Assembly (NCBI RefSeq): GCF_009707485.1 | Contig: NZ_CP046121.1 | Coordinates: 2,046,001-2,110,000, forward strand | Direction: 5' to 3' | DNA: 64,000 nucleotides | Source of the DNA: Nostocoides sp. HKS02 | GTDB taxonomy: Bacteria > Actinomycetota > Actinomycetes > Actinomycetales > Dermatophilaceae | Part shown: piece after piece, positions 1-9,075 of the stretch | Numbering within the stretch: the first letter of the stretch is position 1 | Layout of the letters: each line of letters opens with the position of its first letter | Made by a program: the position numbers and the translations under genes | Notes under the pieces: generated by a model | Database searches by the model: none | What the model saw: the letters and a program-made list of their open reading frames with translations, nothing else | What the model was told of the DNA's origin: nothing

Positions 1-243
1 GTCGCCCCGACCTTCCACGGGGACACGATCTACGGCCAGACCGAGGTCCTCGACAAGTGGGAGTCGACCTCCAAGGACGACCGGGGCGTCGTGTCCGTCG
101 AGACCAAGGGCTACAACCAGGACGGCACCCTGGTCTGCATCTTCCGCCGCAAGGTGATGGTGCCCAAGCAGTCCTACCTCGAGGCGCGGGGCGGGGAGCA
201 GCCGGCCCGGCCCGAGCTCGCCGAACCCGCCACCAAGGACTGA
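1..243 (+). CDS. MaoC-family dehydratase, C-terminal end (partial)
   Basis: The window opens inside this gene. The last 80 codons are visible, ending in TGA at 241-243. The residues (FHGDTIYGQTEV near the window edge, VMVPKQSY near the end) look like the C-terminal half of a hot-dog-fold MaoC protein, which hydrates enoyl-CoA thioesters. By inference it may be the mesaconyl-CoA hydratase of the ethylmalonyl-CoA pathway, because two malyl-CoA-lyase-type genes lie at 34280-36249. A generic R-specific enoyl-CoA hydratase is equally possible from this fragment. Its start and catalytic Asp/His lie outside the window. Confidence 0.6.
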   Translation, partial: VAPTFHGDTIYGQTEVLDKWESTSKDDRGVVSVETKGYNQDGTLVCIFRRKVMVPKQSYLEARGGEQPARPELAEPATKD

Positions 244-271
244 CCCACCTGGAGCCCGGTGACGCGCAGTG

Positions 272-307
272 CTGCGCGGACTGCGCGGACTGCGCGGACT
301 GCGCGAA
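272..307. repeat. 9-bp tandem repeat between MaoC and glpK
   Basis: The unit CTGCGCGGA occurs three times exactly (272-280, 281-289, 290-298), followed by a one-mismatch copy (299-307). It fills most of the 85-bp gap before glpK and ends just upstream of the glpK -10 box, about where a -35 element would lie. Confidence 0.8.
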
Positions 308-316
308 GCTCACCAC

Positions 317-322
317 TAGGGT
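317..322 (+). promoter_or_regulatory. -10 box TAGGGT for leaderless glpK
   Basis: TAGGGT matches the actinobacterial TANNNT -10 pattern and ends 6 nt before the glpK ATG at 329. No Shine-Dalgarno sequence precedes the ATG, so the transcript probably begins at the start codon. No clear -35 is seen; the 9-bp repeat occupies that place. Confidence 0.5.
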
Positions 323-328
323 CGCCTC

Positions 329-1852
329 ATGGCCGATTTCGTCGGGGCGGTTGACCAGGGGACGACGAGCACCCGCTTCATGGTGTTCGACCACGACGGC
401 GCCGAGGTGGGCCGCCACCAGCTCGAGCACGAGCAGCTCCTCCCGCAGGCGGGCTGGGTCGAGCACGACCCGCTGGAGATCTGGGAGCGCACCCAGACCG
501 TGATCGGCTCGACGCTCGCCCGGCTCAACCTCCAGGCGAGCGACCTGGCCGCACTCGGCATCACCAACCAGCGCGAGACCACCGTGGTGTGGAACCGCCG
601 CACCGGCCGTCCGGTCCACAACGCCATCGTCTGGCAGGACACCCGCACCGACCGGATCGCGCGCGCCCTCGACCAGTCGGGCCGCGGTGACGTGATCCGC
701 GAGCGCGCCGGCATACCGCCAGCTGCGTACTTCTCGGCGGGCAAGGTCCAGTGGATCCTCGAGCAGGTCGACGGAGCCCGCGCCGCCGCCGAGGCGGGCG
801 AGCTGGCGTTCGGCACCATCGACAGCTGGCTGCTCTGGAACCTCACGGGCGGCACCGACGGCGGCGTCCACGTCACCGACGTGACCAACGCCAGCCGCAC
901 CATGCTCATGGACCTGAGGACGCTGGACTGGGACGACGAGCTGTTGGGGTTCTTCGACATCCCGCGCGGCATGCTCCCCCAGATCCGGCCGAGCTCGGAC
1001 CCGAGCTTGTACGGCCTCACCCGGTCAGGGGGCCCGCTCGGTGGCGAGGTGGCGCTCGCAGGCGATCTCGGCGACCAGCAGGCCGCCACCGTCGGCCAGG
1101 TGTGCTTCAGTCCCGGCGAGGGCAAGAACACCTACGGCACCGGCAACTTCATGATCCTCAACACCGGCGAGGAGATCGTCCGCAGCGAGTCAGGCCTGCT
1201 CACGACCGTCTGCTACCAGCTCGGCACCGCAGCCCCGGTCTACGCGCTCGAGGGGTCCATCGCCGTCACAGGTTCTGCCGTCCAGTGGCTGCGCGACCAG
1301 CTGGGCATCATCTCCGGCGCTGCCGACATCGAACGACTCGCGAGCCAGGTGCAGGACACCGGCGGGCTCTACTTCGTCCCGGCGTTCTCGGGGCTGTTCG
1401 CGCCGTACTGGCGGCCCGACGCCCGAGGCGCCATCGTCGGCATGAGCAGGTTCAACACCAACGCCCACCTGGCGCGCGCGACGCTCGAGGCCATCTGCTA
1501 CCAGACCCGAGACGTCTCCGACGCCATGACCAAGGACTCGGGTGTCGAGCTCGAGGTCCTCAAGGTCGACGGCGGGGTCACCGCGAACAGCCTGTGCATG
1601 CAGCTGCAGTCCGACATCCTCGGGGTGCCGGTGTCCCGGCCGGTGGTCGCCGAGACGACGGCGCTCGGTGCCGCCTACGCTGCAGGTCTGGCCACGGGCT
1701 TCTGGTCCGACACCAGCGAGCTCCGGGCGAACTGGCAGGAGTCGCGTCGGTGGTCCCCCACCTGGACCGCCGCGCAGCGCCGCGACGGGTATGCCGGGTG
1801 GCGCAAGGCCGTGGAACGCACCCTGGACTGGGTGGACGTCGACGAGGGATAG
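329..1852 (+). CDS. glpK: Glycerol kinase GlpK
   Basis: ATP-dependent phosphorylation of glycerol to sn-glycerol-3-phosphate in the cytoplasm, the first step of glycerol use. The 507 residues are the usual length. Both FGGY-kinase signatures are visible: [13 protein letters not shown] near residue 135-147, and the GAIVGMSRF...HLARATLE stretch near 370-390. The phosphate loop DQGTTSTR is at residue 9, GDLGDQQAA is near 250, and the C-terminal [10 protein letters not shown] nucleotide site is near 412. The ATG at 329 is preceded by a TANNNT box and no ribosome binding site. glpD follows after 5 bp, so the two form an operon that makes dihydroxyacetone phosphate. Confidence 0.97.
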   Translation: MADFVGAVDQGTTSTRFMVFDHDGAEVGRHQLEHEQLLPQAGWVEHDPLEIWERTQTVIGSTLARLNLQASDLAALGITNQRETTVVWNRRTGRPVHNAIVWQDTRTDRIARALDQSGRGDVIRERAGIPPAAYFSAGKVQWILEQVDGARAAAEAGELAFGTIDSWLLWNLTGGTDGGVHVTDVTNASRTMLMDLRTLDWDDELLGFFDIPRGMLPQIRPSSDPSLYGLTRSGGPLGGEVALAGDLGDQQAATVGQVCFSPGEGKNTYGTGNFMILNTGEEIVRSESGLLTTVCYQLGTAAPVYALEGSIAVTGSAVQWLRDQLGIISGAADIERLASQVQDTGGLYFVPAFSGLFAPYWRPDARGAIVGMSRFNTNAHLARATLEAICYQTRDVSDAMTKDSGVELEVLKVDGGVTANSLCMQLQSDILGVPVSRPVVAETTALGAAYAAGLATGFWSDTSELRANWQESRRWSPTWTAAQRRDGYAGWRKAVERTLDWVDVDEG

Positions 1853-1857
1853 GACCG

Positions 1858-3576
1858 ATGGGGCTGGCACACACGAGCAGCGCGCTCTCACCGCAGGGGC
1901 GCGCGTCCGCGATCGAGCGGCTGTCCGCAGCCGACGAGCTCGACCTGCTGGTCATCGGCGGCGGGGTCGTCGGCGCAGGCACCGCCCTCGACTCCGTCAC
2001 CCGCGGGCTGTCGACCGGGCTCATCGAGCAGCGCGACTTCGCCAGCGGCACGTCCTCGCGCTCGAGCAAGCTCATCCACGGTGGTCTGCGCTACCTCGAG
2101 ATGCTCGACCTCACCCTGGTCCGCGAGGCCCTGCGGGAGCGTGGGCTGCTGCTCACCCGACTCGCCCCGCACCTGGTGCGACCGGTGCCCTTTCTCTACC
2201 CGCTGTCCCACCACGTCTGGGAACGCGCCTATGTCGGGTCGGGCATCGCGCTCTACGACGCCATGGCCATGAGCTCCGGCCTGGGTGCCGGCCTGCCCCG
2301 TCACCAGCACCTCACCCGCCGTCAGGCGCTGCGCCTCATGCCCAGCCTCAAGAGTTCCGCGCTGACGGGGGCCATCCAGTACTACGACGCACAGGTCGAC
2401 GACGCGCGGCATACCATGGAGCTCGCCCGCACGGCCAGCCACTACGGCGCCCACGTCGCGAATCGCGTTGCTGCCATTGGCTTTCTGAGGCAGGGCGAGC
2501 GCGTCACCGGGGTCCGGGCCATCGACAAGCTCACCGACCGCGAGTTCGAGATCCACGCCCGCCAGATCGTCAACGCGACGGGGGTCTGGACCGACGACAC
2601 CCAGGCGATGGTCGGCGAGCGCGGCCAGTTCCACGTGCGCGCCTCCAAGGGCATCCACCTGGTCGTCCCCAAGGACCGCATCCACTCCTCGACCGGCCTG
2701 ATCCTGCGCACCGAGAAGTCCGTGCTCTTCGTCATCCCCTGGGGCCGGCACTGGATCATCGGCACCACCGACACCGACTGGTCGCTCGACAAGGCCCACC
2801 CGGCAGCGACCCGGGCCGACATCGACTACCTGCTCGACCACGTCAACCGCGTCCTCGCGACGCCGCTCACCCACGAGGACGTCGAGGGGGTCTACGCCGG
2901 GCTGCGGCCGCTGCTGGCGGGCGAGTCCGAGTCCACCAGCAAGCTCTCGCGCGAGCACGTGGTCGCGCACTCCGCGCCCGGCCTCGTGGTCGTCGCGGGC
3001 GGCAAGTACACGACGTACCGCGTGATGGCCAAGGACGCGGTGGACGAGGCGGTCCAGACCTTCCCCGGCAAGGTGGCGTCGTCCACCACCGACACCGTGC
3101 CGCTGCTCGGAGCCGTCGGCTACCAGGCCACCTGGAACCAGCGCCACACCCTCGCCCGCACGGCGGGGCTGCACGTGGCCCGGGTCGAGCACCTGCTGCG
3201 CCGCTACGGCGTGCTCACCCAGGAGCTGCTCGACCTCGTCGCCGACCGTCCCGAGCTCGGCGAGCCACTCGACGGCGCCGAGGACTACCTCAAGGCCGAG
3301 GTCGTGTATGCCGCGTCGCACGAGGGCGCCCTCCATCTCACCGACGTGCTGACCCGGCGGACCCGCATCTCCATCGAGGCGTGGGACCGCGGCGTCTCGG
3401 CCGCACCCGTCGCCGCCGACCTGCTGGCCGCGGTCCTCGGCTGGGACGACGAGCGCACCAAGACCGAGGTCGAGATCTACCTCGGCCGGGTCGAGGCCGA
3501 GCGGGTGAGCCAGACCATGGTCGACGACGCGTCCGCCGACGAGGCCCGTCGGCGCGGTCCGGACGGCACGCTCTAG
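1858..3576 (+). CDS. glpD: Aerobic glycerol-3-phosphate dehydrogenase GlpD
   Basis: FAD-dependent oxidation of glycerol-3-phosphate to dihydroxyacetone phosphate, with electrons passed to the quinone pool at the membrane. The product is 572 residues. A dinucleotide-binding motif (VIGGGVVGAG) starts near residue 31 and is followed by SSRSSKLIHGGLRYLE, a hallmark of this family. GKYTTYRVMAKDAVDEA marks the end of the FAD domain near residue 385, and the rest is the C-terminal DAO-associated domain. The ATG at 1858 is chosen because it follows the glpK stop by 5 bp and leaves a normal N-terminus; the open frame extends upstream without homology. Confidence 0.96.
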   Translation: MGLAHTSSALSPQGRASAIERLSAADELDLLVIGGGVVGAGTALDSVTRGLSTGLIEQRDFASGTSSRSSKLIHGGLRYLEMLDLTLVREALRERGLLLTRLAPHLVRPVPFLYPLSHHVWERAYVGSGIALYDAMAMSSGLGAGLPRHQHLTRRQALRLMPSLKSSALTGAIQYYDAQVDDARHTMELARTASHYGAHVANRVAAIGFLRQGERVTGVRAIDKLTDREFEIHARQIVNATGVWTDDTQAMVGERGQFHVRASKGIHLVVPKDRIHSSTGLILRTEKSVLFVIPWGRHWIIGTTDTDWSLDKAHPAATRADIDYLLDHVNRVLATPLTHEDVEGVYAGLRPLLAGESESTSKLSREHVVAHSAPGLVVVAGGKYTTYRVMAKDAVDEAVQTFPGKVASSTTDTVPLLGAVGYQATWNQRHTLARTAGLHVARVEHLLRRYGVLTQELLDLVADRPELGEPLDGAEDYLKAEVVYAASHEGALHLTDVLTRRTRISIEAWDRGVSAAPVAADLLAAVLGWDDERTKTEVEIYLGRVEAERVSQTMVDDASADEARRRGPDGTL

Positions 3577-3599
3577 GGGCCTGACCTGCGGGTTTGCCG

Positions 3600-3605
3600 T
3601 AGAGT
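3600..3605 (+). promoter_or_regulatory. -10 box TAGAGT for leaderless topoisomerase gene
   Basis: TAGAGT ends exactly 6 nt before the ATG at 3612, in a 35-bp gap after glpD. The spacing predicts a transcript starting at the ATG, so this gene is probably transcribed apart from glpKD. Confidence 0.5.
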
Positions 3606-3611
3606 CGCGGC

Positions 3612-4613
3612 ATGCCGCGACTGCGCAAGGTCTCGCCGAGCTCACCCGGGTGGAGGCGTCGCAGGGTCGGCCGCGGGTTCGCGTACGTCGACCAGGCCGG
3701 CGCCCCACTCCCCGCAGCCGAGGTCGAGCGGATCCGCTCGCTGGCCATCCCGCCGGCGTGGACCGACGTGTGGATCTGCCCCCATCCCAACGGTCACCTC
3801 CAGGCCGTCGGCAGCGACGTGGCGGGGCGCCGCCAGTACCTCTACCACCCCGACTGGCGGGCCAAGCGGGACCAGGAGAAGTACGACCGGGTCCTGGCCG
3901 CCGCGCGACGCCTGCCCCGGGCCCGGGCCCGCGTGCTGCGCGACCTGGCGGTCGAGGGCATGCCCCGGGAGCGCGCGGCAGCAGCCGCCGTCCGCCTGCT
4001 CGACCTCGGCTACTTCCGAATCGGCAACGACGCCTACACCGAGGACAACGGCTCGTTCGGCCTGACCACGCTCGAACGACAGCACGTCCGGCGCCGCGGC
4101 GAGGTGCTCGTCTTCACCTTCGTCGGCAAGTCCGGTGTCGAGCACACCGTGGAGATCGACGACGCCGTCGCGATCGACGTCCTGGAGCGGATGCGCAAGC
4201 GGCGGTCGGCCAGCCGCCGGCTGCTCGCCTACCAGCAGGGCCGTGGGTGGGCCGATCTCGACGCCTCCGCGGTCAACCTCTACCTCGGCGAGCTGCTCGG
4301 CGGCGAGATGACCGCCAAGGACTTCCGCACCTGGCACGCAACGGTGCTGGCCGCCCTGGCGCTGGCAACCAGCGACGAGCCCGGCGACACCAAGGCATCC
4401 CGCTCGCGCGCAGTGAAGGCTGCCGTCGAGGAGGTCGCCAGCTACCTCGGCAACACCCCCACCATCGCCAAGAGCTCCTACATCGACCCTCGGGTCCTCG
4501 ACCACTACGAGGCGGGCTCGACCATCGCGGTCCGGCCCGAGCGGTACCGCAGCCCCGAACGTCGTCAGGCCGCGGTGGAGAAGGCCCTGCTCGCCCTGCT
4601 CGCCCCCGGCTGA
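3612..4613 (+). CDS. DNA topoisomerase IB
   Basis: A eukaryote-like type IB topoisomerase that relaxes supercoils through a 3'-phosphotyrosine intermediate. The 333 residues match bacterial TopIB proteins. The N-terminal domain carries PPAWTDVWICPHPNGHLQA, typical of the family. Catalytic residues can be placed: Arg in LGYFRIGN, Lys in FTFVGKSG, Arg/His in KDFRTWHATV, and the nucleophilic Tyr in SSYIDPRV near residue 289. This enzyme is accessory in actinobacteria, so the gene is probably dispensable. The neighbours give no functional link. Confidence 0.93.
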   Translation: MPRLRKVSPSSPGWRRRRVGRGFAYVDQAGAPLPAAEVERIRSLAIPPAWTDVWICPHPNGHLQAVGSDVAGRRQYLYHPDWRAKRDQEKYDRVLAAARRLPRARARVLRDLAVEGMPRERAAAAAVRLLDLGYFRIGNDAYTEDNGSFGLTTLERQHVRRRGEVLVFTFVGKSGVEHTVEIDDAVAIDVLERMRKRRSASRRLLAYQQGRGWADLDASAVNLYLGELLGGEMTAKDFRTWHATVLAALALATSDEPGDTKASRSRAVKAAVEEVASYLGNTPTIAKSSYIDPRVLDHYEAGSTIAVRPERYRSPERRQAAVEKALLALLAPG

Positions 4614-4689
4614 GCCGTCGCCCACGGCCCCGGGACGCGCCTCCCCCGGTCGGCGGCGCGACGGCATACGGACATGCAACGATGGCCCT

Positions 4690-6181
4690 GTGAGCGAACA
4701 GCAGAAGAAGCCGGAGAACCGCGCGCGCCCCACCACCGACGAGCTGCGGGCGTTCATCGCCCAGGACTGGGCCCCCCGCCGTGCCGGCGCGACCGAGCTC
4801 AGCGCGGCCGCGCGGTATGCCGCCGACCGCCGCACCGCGGTCAGCGCCGCCTTCGCGGGCGACCGACTGATCATCCCCGCCGGTGGGCTGAAGGTGCGCA
4901 GCAACGACACCGACTACGTCTTCCGGCCGCACAGCGCCTTCGTCCACCTCACCGGGCTCGGCGGCGACCGCGAGCCCGACGCGGTGCTCGTCCTCGAGCC
5001 GCGCGACGACGGCAGCCACGAGGCGATCCTGTACTTCCGGCCGCTCTCCGGTCGCGACACCGACGAGTTCTTCTCCGACACGCGCTACGGCGAGTTCTGG
5101 GTGGGTGCGCGCCCCAGCATCGACCAGATCGAGACCGAGCTCGGGCTGACCGGGCGGCACATCGACGAGTTCGCCGATGCCGCCGTGAAGGACTCGGGCG
5201 AGGTCACCGTGCGCGTCGTGCGCGACGCCGACCGCGACCTGACCCGCGAGCTCGACACCGCCCGCACGTCCGAGAACGCCGACCAGCACGAGCTGGCCGA
5301 GGCCGATGAGGAGCTGGAGCACTTCCTCTCGACCCTGCGGATGGTCAAGGACGAGTGGGAGATCGGCGAGATGCGCAAGGCCGTCGCGGCCACGCACCGC
5401 GGCTTCGAGGCGGTGATCGCCGACCTGCCCGAGGCGCTGGCCAAGGAGCGCGGCGAGCGCTGGATCGAGGGAGTCTTCGGCTTGACGGCACGGCACGAGG
5501 GCAACGGCGTCGGCTACGACTCGATCTGCGCCGCCGGCGACCACGCGACGACCCTGCACTGGATCAAGAACACCGGCGACGTCCGCGACGGCGACCTCGT
5601 CCTGCTCGACGCGGGGGTCGAGGTGGACTCGCTTGTTCACCGCCGACATCACCCGTACCCTCCCCGCGAACGGCACCTTCACCGACGCGCAACGCGAGAT
5701 CTACGACGCCGTGTATGCCGCCCAGGAGGCCGGGATCGCAGCGGTCAAGCCGGGTGCATTGTTCAGCGACGTCCACGCCGCGGCCATCCGGGTCATCGCC
5801 GAGCACCTGCACGCATGGGGCCTGCTGCCGGAGGGGGTCGACGTCGAGGCCACCCTCGACAAGGAGCACGGCCAGTACCACCGGCGGTGGATGGTGCACG
5901 GCACCAGCCACCACCTCGGCATCGACGTCCACGACTGCGCCCTGGCGACACGCGCGGAGTACATGGACGGCGAGCTACGTCCGGGCATGATCCTCACCGT
6001 CGAGCCCGGGTTGTACTTCAAGGCCGACGACCTCCTGGTGCCTGAGCGGTTCCGCGGCATCGGCGTGCGCATCGAGGACGACGTGCTCGTGACCGAGGAC
6101 GGCTGCGAGAACCTGTCGGCCGCGATGCCGCGCACCAGTTCTGACGTCGAGGCGTGGATCCGCGAGGTGCAGTCCCGCTAG
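4690..6181 (+). CDS. pepP: Xaa-Pro aminopeptidase (aminopeptidase P), frameshifted here
   Basis: M24 metallopeptidase that removes an N-terminal residue preceding proline. The first frame (GTG at 4690) carries the N-terminal creatinase/aminopeptidase P domain up to LLDAGVEVDSL. The family sequence then resumes in the next frame with FTADITRTLPANGTF and runs to TAG at 6179-6181. Removing one T from the pair at 5633-5634 restores a 496-residue protein of normal length. The break falls between the two metal-binding Asp residues (in LLDAG and TADITR). The other ligands, in HGTSHHLGIDVHD, TVEPGLY and RIEDDVLV, are intact. I think this is a sequencing error rather than a real pseudogene. Confidence 0.88.
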
Positions 6182-6206
6182 CCCGGGCGCTGCGCTGGAC
6201 CGGGCT
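6180..6206. terminator. Hairpin between convergent genes
   Basis: A 7-bp GC-rich stem (AGCCCGG at 6180-6186, CCGGGCT at 6200-6206) with a 13-nt loop lies between the stop of the aminopeptidase gene and the end of the opposite-strand gene. No T-run follows on either strand, so it is at best a weak bidirectional terminator. Confidence 0.35.
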
Positions 6207-6208
6207 CG

Positions 6209-6787
6209 TCAGAGCGGCGGCTGCGGCGGCTGGCTGGCCAGGCGCTGGCGTTCGGCCTCGCGGGCGGCGTCGACCTGCGCCTGAGCGGCCGCCATCGGGT
6301 CGAGCTTGGCGAGCAGCTCGCGGGCCTGCTGGGCGAACTTGTGCTCGACGAGCACCTCGTACTGCGTCGCGACGACCTGCGTGACCGAGGTGAAGTCGCG
6401 GTTGCCACCGGTGATGGCGTACCCGATCAGGGCCCAGACCAGGCCGAAGACCGCGCCGAAGGCGATGGTCACCACGATCCCGCCGACACCCGCCGCACTC
6501 GAGGTATCGAGCAGCGCGAAGATCATGCCGACGAACAGGCCGAGCCACGCGCCCGACACGAGCCCGCCGATCGCGACCCGACCGCGCGTCAGCCTGCCCG
6601 TGACGCGCTCGAGCTGCTTGAGGTCGGTGCCGACGATGAGGACGTTCTGGACCGGGAACTCGTGGTCCGAGAGGTAGTCGACGGCCTTCTGCGCCTTGTC
6701 GTAGGTGTCGAAGCGCCCGAGGGACATCGGGTACTCCAGCGACAGGACTGCGCGGGACCGGGACAAACCACTGGGCTGGGTGCTCAT
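6209..6787 (-). CDS. General-stress-protein-17M-like membrane protein
   Basis: A 192-residue protein with an N-terminal soluble domain (RFDTYDKAQKAVDYLSDHEFPV, then VLIVGTDLK), as in the general stress protein 17M-like family. Two membrane-spanning Gly/Ala/Val-rich segments follow (near residues 73-95 and 101-125), then a charged, Gln/Ala-rich tail. Its function is unknown. The ATG at 6787 lies 4 bp downstream of the acyl-CoA dehydrogenase stop, so the two are probably co-transcribed. A second in-frame ATG at 6727 (MSLGRF) would drop a low-complexity leader and is a possible alternative start. Confidence 0.75.
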   Translation of the reverse strand: MSTQPSGLSRSRAVLSLEYPMSLGRFDTYDKAQKAVDYLSDHEFPVQNVLIVGTDLKQLERVTGRLTRGRVAIGGLVSGAWLGLFVGMIFALLDTSSAAGVGGIVVTIAFGAVFGLVWALIGYAITGGNRDFTSVTQVVATQYEVLVEHKFAQQARELLAKLDPMAAAQAQVDAAREAERQRLASQPPQPPL

Positions 6788-6791
6788 GGCG

Positions 6792-8003
6792 TTATTGTCT
6801 CAGGGCGTAGTCCTCGAGCAGGCGTCGGCCGATGATCATCTTCTGGATCTCTGCCGTGCCCTCGCCGATGAGCAGCATCGGGGCCTCACGGTAGAGGCGC
6901 TCGATCTCGTACTCCTTGGAGTAGCCGTAGCCCCCGTGGATGCGGAACGACTGCTCCACCACGTCGGCGCAGTTCTCCGCAGCGAGGTACTTGGCCATGC
7001 CGGCCTCGAGGTCGTTGCGCTGGCCCGCGTCCTTGAGCCGGGCCGCCTTGACCATCATCTGGTGGCTGGCCTCGAGCTTGGTGGCCATGTCGGCCAGCCG
7101 GAACAGGATGCCCTGGTGCTCGGCGATCTTCTTCCCGAACGTCTCGCGCTGCTGGGAGTAGGCGATGCCCAGCTCGAAGGCCCGCATCGAGACCCCGCAG
7201 GCCCGGGCCGCCACGTTGACCCGGCCCACCTCGACCCCGTCCATCATCTGGTAGAAGCCCTTGCCCGGCTCGCCGCCGAGGATCTGCGCACTCGTGGTGC
7301 GGTGGCCCTCCAGGATGAGCTCGGTCGTGTCGACGCCCTTGTAGCCCATCTTCTCGATCTTGCCCGGGATGGTCACGCCCTGCGCGGTCTCGCCGAACCC
7401 GGGCTCCTTCTCGACCAGGAACGTCGTCAGGTTCTTGTAGACGGAGTCGGCGCCGAGGTCGGTCTTGACCAGGACCGCGACGAGGTTCGCGCTGCCACCG
7501 TTGGTCAGCCACATCTTCTGGCCCGTCAGCGTCCACTCCGTCTGGTCCCCGGTGCCTTCGCCCCTGACGGCCTTGGACTTGATCGCGGCGACGTCGGAGC
7601 CCAACCCGGGCTCGCTCATCGAGAACGCCCCGCGGATCTCGCCGGTGGCCATCTTGGGCAGGTAGCGCTGCTTCTGCTCCTCCGTGCCGTGCTGGAGCAG
7701 CATGTACGCCACGATGAAGTGGGTGTTGATGATGCCGCTGACGCTCATCCAGCCCCGCGCGATCTCCTCGACGCACAGCGCGTAGGTCAGCAGCGACTCC
7801 CCCAGGCCGCCGTACTCCTCGGGGATCATCAGCCCGAAGATCCCCATCTCCTTCATCCCCTCGACGATCGCCGTCGGGTACTCGTCGGCGTGCTCGAGCT
7901 CCTGCGCCACCGGGATGATCTGCTCGTCCACGAACTCGCGCACGAGCTTGATCAGCTCCTGCTGCTCCTCGGTGAGGCCATCGGTCGTCTGGAGTCGAGA
8001 CAT
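6792..8003 (-). CDS. Acyl-CoA dehydrogenase
   Basis: A 403-residue FAD flavoenzyme that oxidises acyl-CoA to trans-2-enoyl-CoA, passing electrons to electron-transfer flavoprotein. The three-domain layout is complete: N-terminal helices with MIPEEYGGLGES, the middle beta domain with SMSEPGLGSDVAA and MWLTNGG, and the C-terminal helices with QRETFGKKIAEHQ and RIHGGYGYSKEYEIERLYREA. The catalytic Glu is the one in IGEGTAEIQ. The ATG at 8003 gives the family N-terminus; the upstream frame is unrelated. The true substrate cannot be read from sequence. A role as methylsuccinyl-CoA dehydrogenase is possible given the malyl-CoA lyase genes, but is speculative. Confidence 0.92.
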   Translation of the reverse strand: MSRLQTTDGLTEEQQELIKLVREFVDEQIIPVAQELEHADEYPTAIVEGMKEMGIFGLMIPEEYGGLGESLLTYALCVEEIARGWMSVSGIINTHFIVAYMLLQHGTEEQKQRYLPKMATGEIRGAFSMSEPGLGSDVAAIKSKAVRGEGTGDQTEWTLTGQKMWLTNGGSANLVAVLVKTDLGADSVYKNLTTFLVEKEPGFGETAQGVTIPGKIEKMGYKGVDTTELILEGHRTTSAQILGGEPGKGFYQMMDGVEVGRVNVAARACGVSMRAFELGIAYSQQRETFGKKIAEHQGILFRLADMATKLEASHQMMVKAARLKDAGQRNDLEAGMAKYLAAENCADVVEQSFRIHGGYGYSKEYEIERLYREAPMLLIGEGTAEIQKMIIGRRLLEDYALRQ

Positions 8004-8202
8004 GCTTCTTCGCCGCCTAGGGGGAGTTGCTGCGGGGACAGGGACCTCCCGCGAGTATGCCGAGTGGGCCAGTCCCAGCACAGGTTCCCCCCGTGTGAGC
8101 CTGCCCACCCGGTAGCGCTCCGCGCGGTGCCAGCCGCCCGGCATACGCGTGGCGGAAAACCGGTGGCGGTGCGGACGAGGCCACTGTCACGCTGAGCGCT
8201 CC

Positions 8203-9039
8203 ATGGACATCCAGGAGAACCTCGCCATCGCCTTTGCCAGCGTGGCCGACGCACCCCCCGAAGGTGAGCGTTGGTCGAGCTGGGATGGCGCCACGCACGG
8301 CCCCACCCCGCGACCCGACTGGGTGATCACCGAGCTCGGGGCCGTCGAGTCCGATCTCGGGATCCTCAAGACCGGCAAGGAGGCGGACGTCCACGTCGTG
8401 CGGCGCTGGGTGCCAGACGGCACCTCGGCACCAGCGCGCGACAGCCTGCTCGCGGCCAAGCGTTACCGCACCGGCGAGCACCGGATGTTCCATCGCGACG
8501 CCGGGTACCACGAGGGCCGCCGGGTCCGCCGCAGCCGCGAGATGCGCGCCATGGCCCGACGCACCGAGTTCGGTCGCGAGCTGCTCTCGGGGCAGTGGGC
8601 GTCGGCCGAGTTCGAGGCGCTCGGTGCGTTGTGGGAGCTGGGACTGCCGGTGCCCTACCCCGTCCAGCTCAGCGATCGGGAGATGCTCATGGAGCTCATC
8701 GGCTCCGACGGAGCGGCGGCCCCCCGGCTGGCCCAGACCCGGCCTCCACGCGACCTGCTCGGTGAGCTCTTCGAGCAGGTCCGCTCGGCCATGACGACCC
8801 TGGCCCGACGCGGCTGGGCGCACGGCGACCTCTCGCCGTACAACGTCCTGCTCGACGGCGAGCGGCTCGTCATCATCGACTGGCCGCAGATCGTCGACAT
8901 CATCGGCAACCCGCGCGGTTTCGAGTTCCTCGAGCGCGACGTCGCGACCATGTGTCGGTGGTTCACGGCCCGGGGACTTCCCGTCGACGACGGCGACCTG
9001 TTCGGCGACCTCGTGGCCGAGGCGACCGCGCGGTGGTAG
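8203..9039 (+). CDS. RIO1-like serine protein kinase
   Basis: A 278-residue atypical protein kinase. The RIO nucleotide signature is visible (KTGKEADVHVV near residue 58), then a Lys in LAAKRYRTGEHRMF, the catalytic loop HGDLSPYNVLL and the metal-binding IIDWPQ. Bacterial RIO kinases have no settled role. The ATG at 8203 begins the family-like N-terminus; a GTG at 8149 in the same frame is less likely because it adds unrelated sequence. The 199-bp gap to the divergent acyl-CoA dehydrogenase contains two copies of the GTATGCCG octamer (about 8056 and 8140) and no strong promoter that I can identify. Confidence 0.88.
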   Translation: MDIQENLAIAFASVADAPPEGERWSSWDGATHGPTPRPDWVITELGAVESDLGILKTGKEADVHVVRRWVPDGTSAPARDSLLAAKRYRTGEHRMFHRDAGYHEGRRVRRSREMRAMARRTEFGRELLSGQWASAEFEALGALWELGLPVPYPVQLSDREMLMELIGSDGAAAPRLAQTRPPRDLLGELFEQVRSAMTTLARRGWAHGDLSPYNVLLDGERLVIIDWPQIVDIIGNPRGFEFLERDVATMCRWFTARGLPVDDGDLFGDLVAEATARW

Positions 9040-9044
9040 CCACC

Positions 9045-9058
9045 GGCGGCATACCGCC
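9045..9058. terminator. Small hairpin GGCGG-CATA-CCGCC after RIO kinase gene
   Basis: A 5-bp GC stem with a CATA loop lies 6 nt after the kinase stop codon and contains the octamer CGGCATAC. The identical 14-mer occurs after another gene at 57156-57169, so it may act as a transcript-end hairpin. No T-run follows. Confidence 0.3.
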
Positions 9059-9075
9059 AGTGGTTGGGTAAGGCC

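Noticed and set aside
1190..1891. Long open frames on the strand opposite glpK/glpD and most other genes
   Set aside because: In very GC-rich DNA the opposite strand is open by composition. These translations are Arg/Pro/Gly/Ala-rich with no family motifs, and lie over genes with clear homology.
8004..8202. A small gene between the acyl-CoA dehydrogenase and RIO kinase genes
   Set aside because: Short frames here have no start-site signals and no family features; the stretch holds only two octamer copies and divergent upstream sequence.
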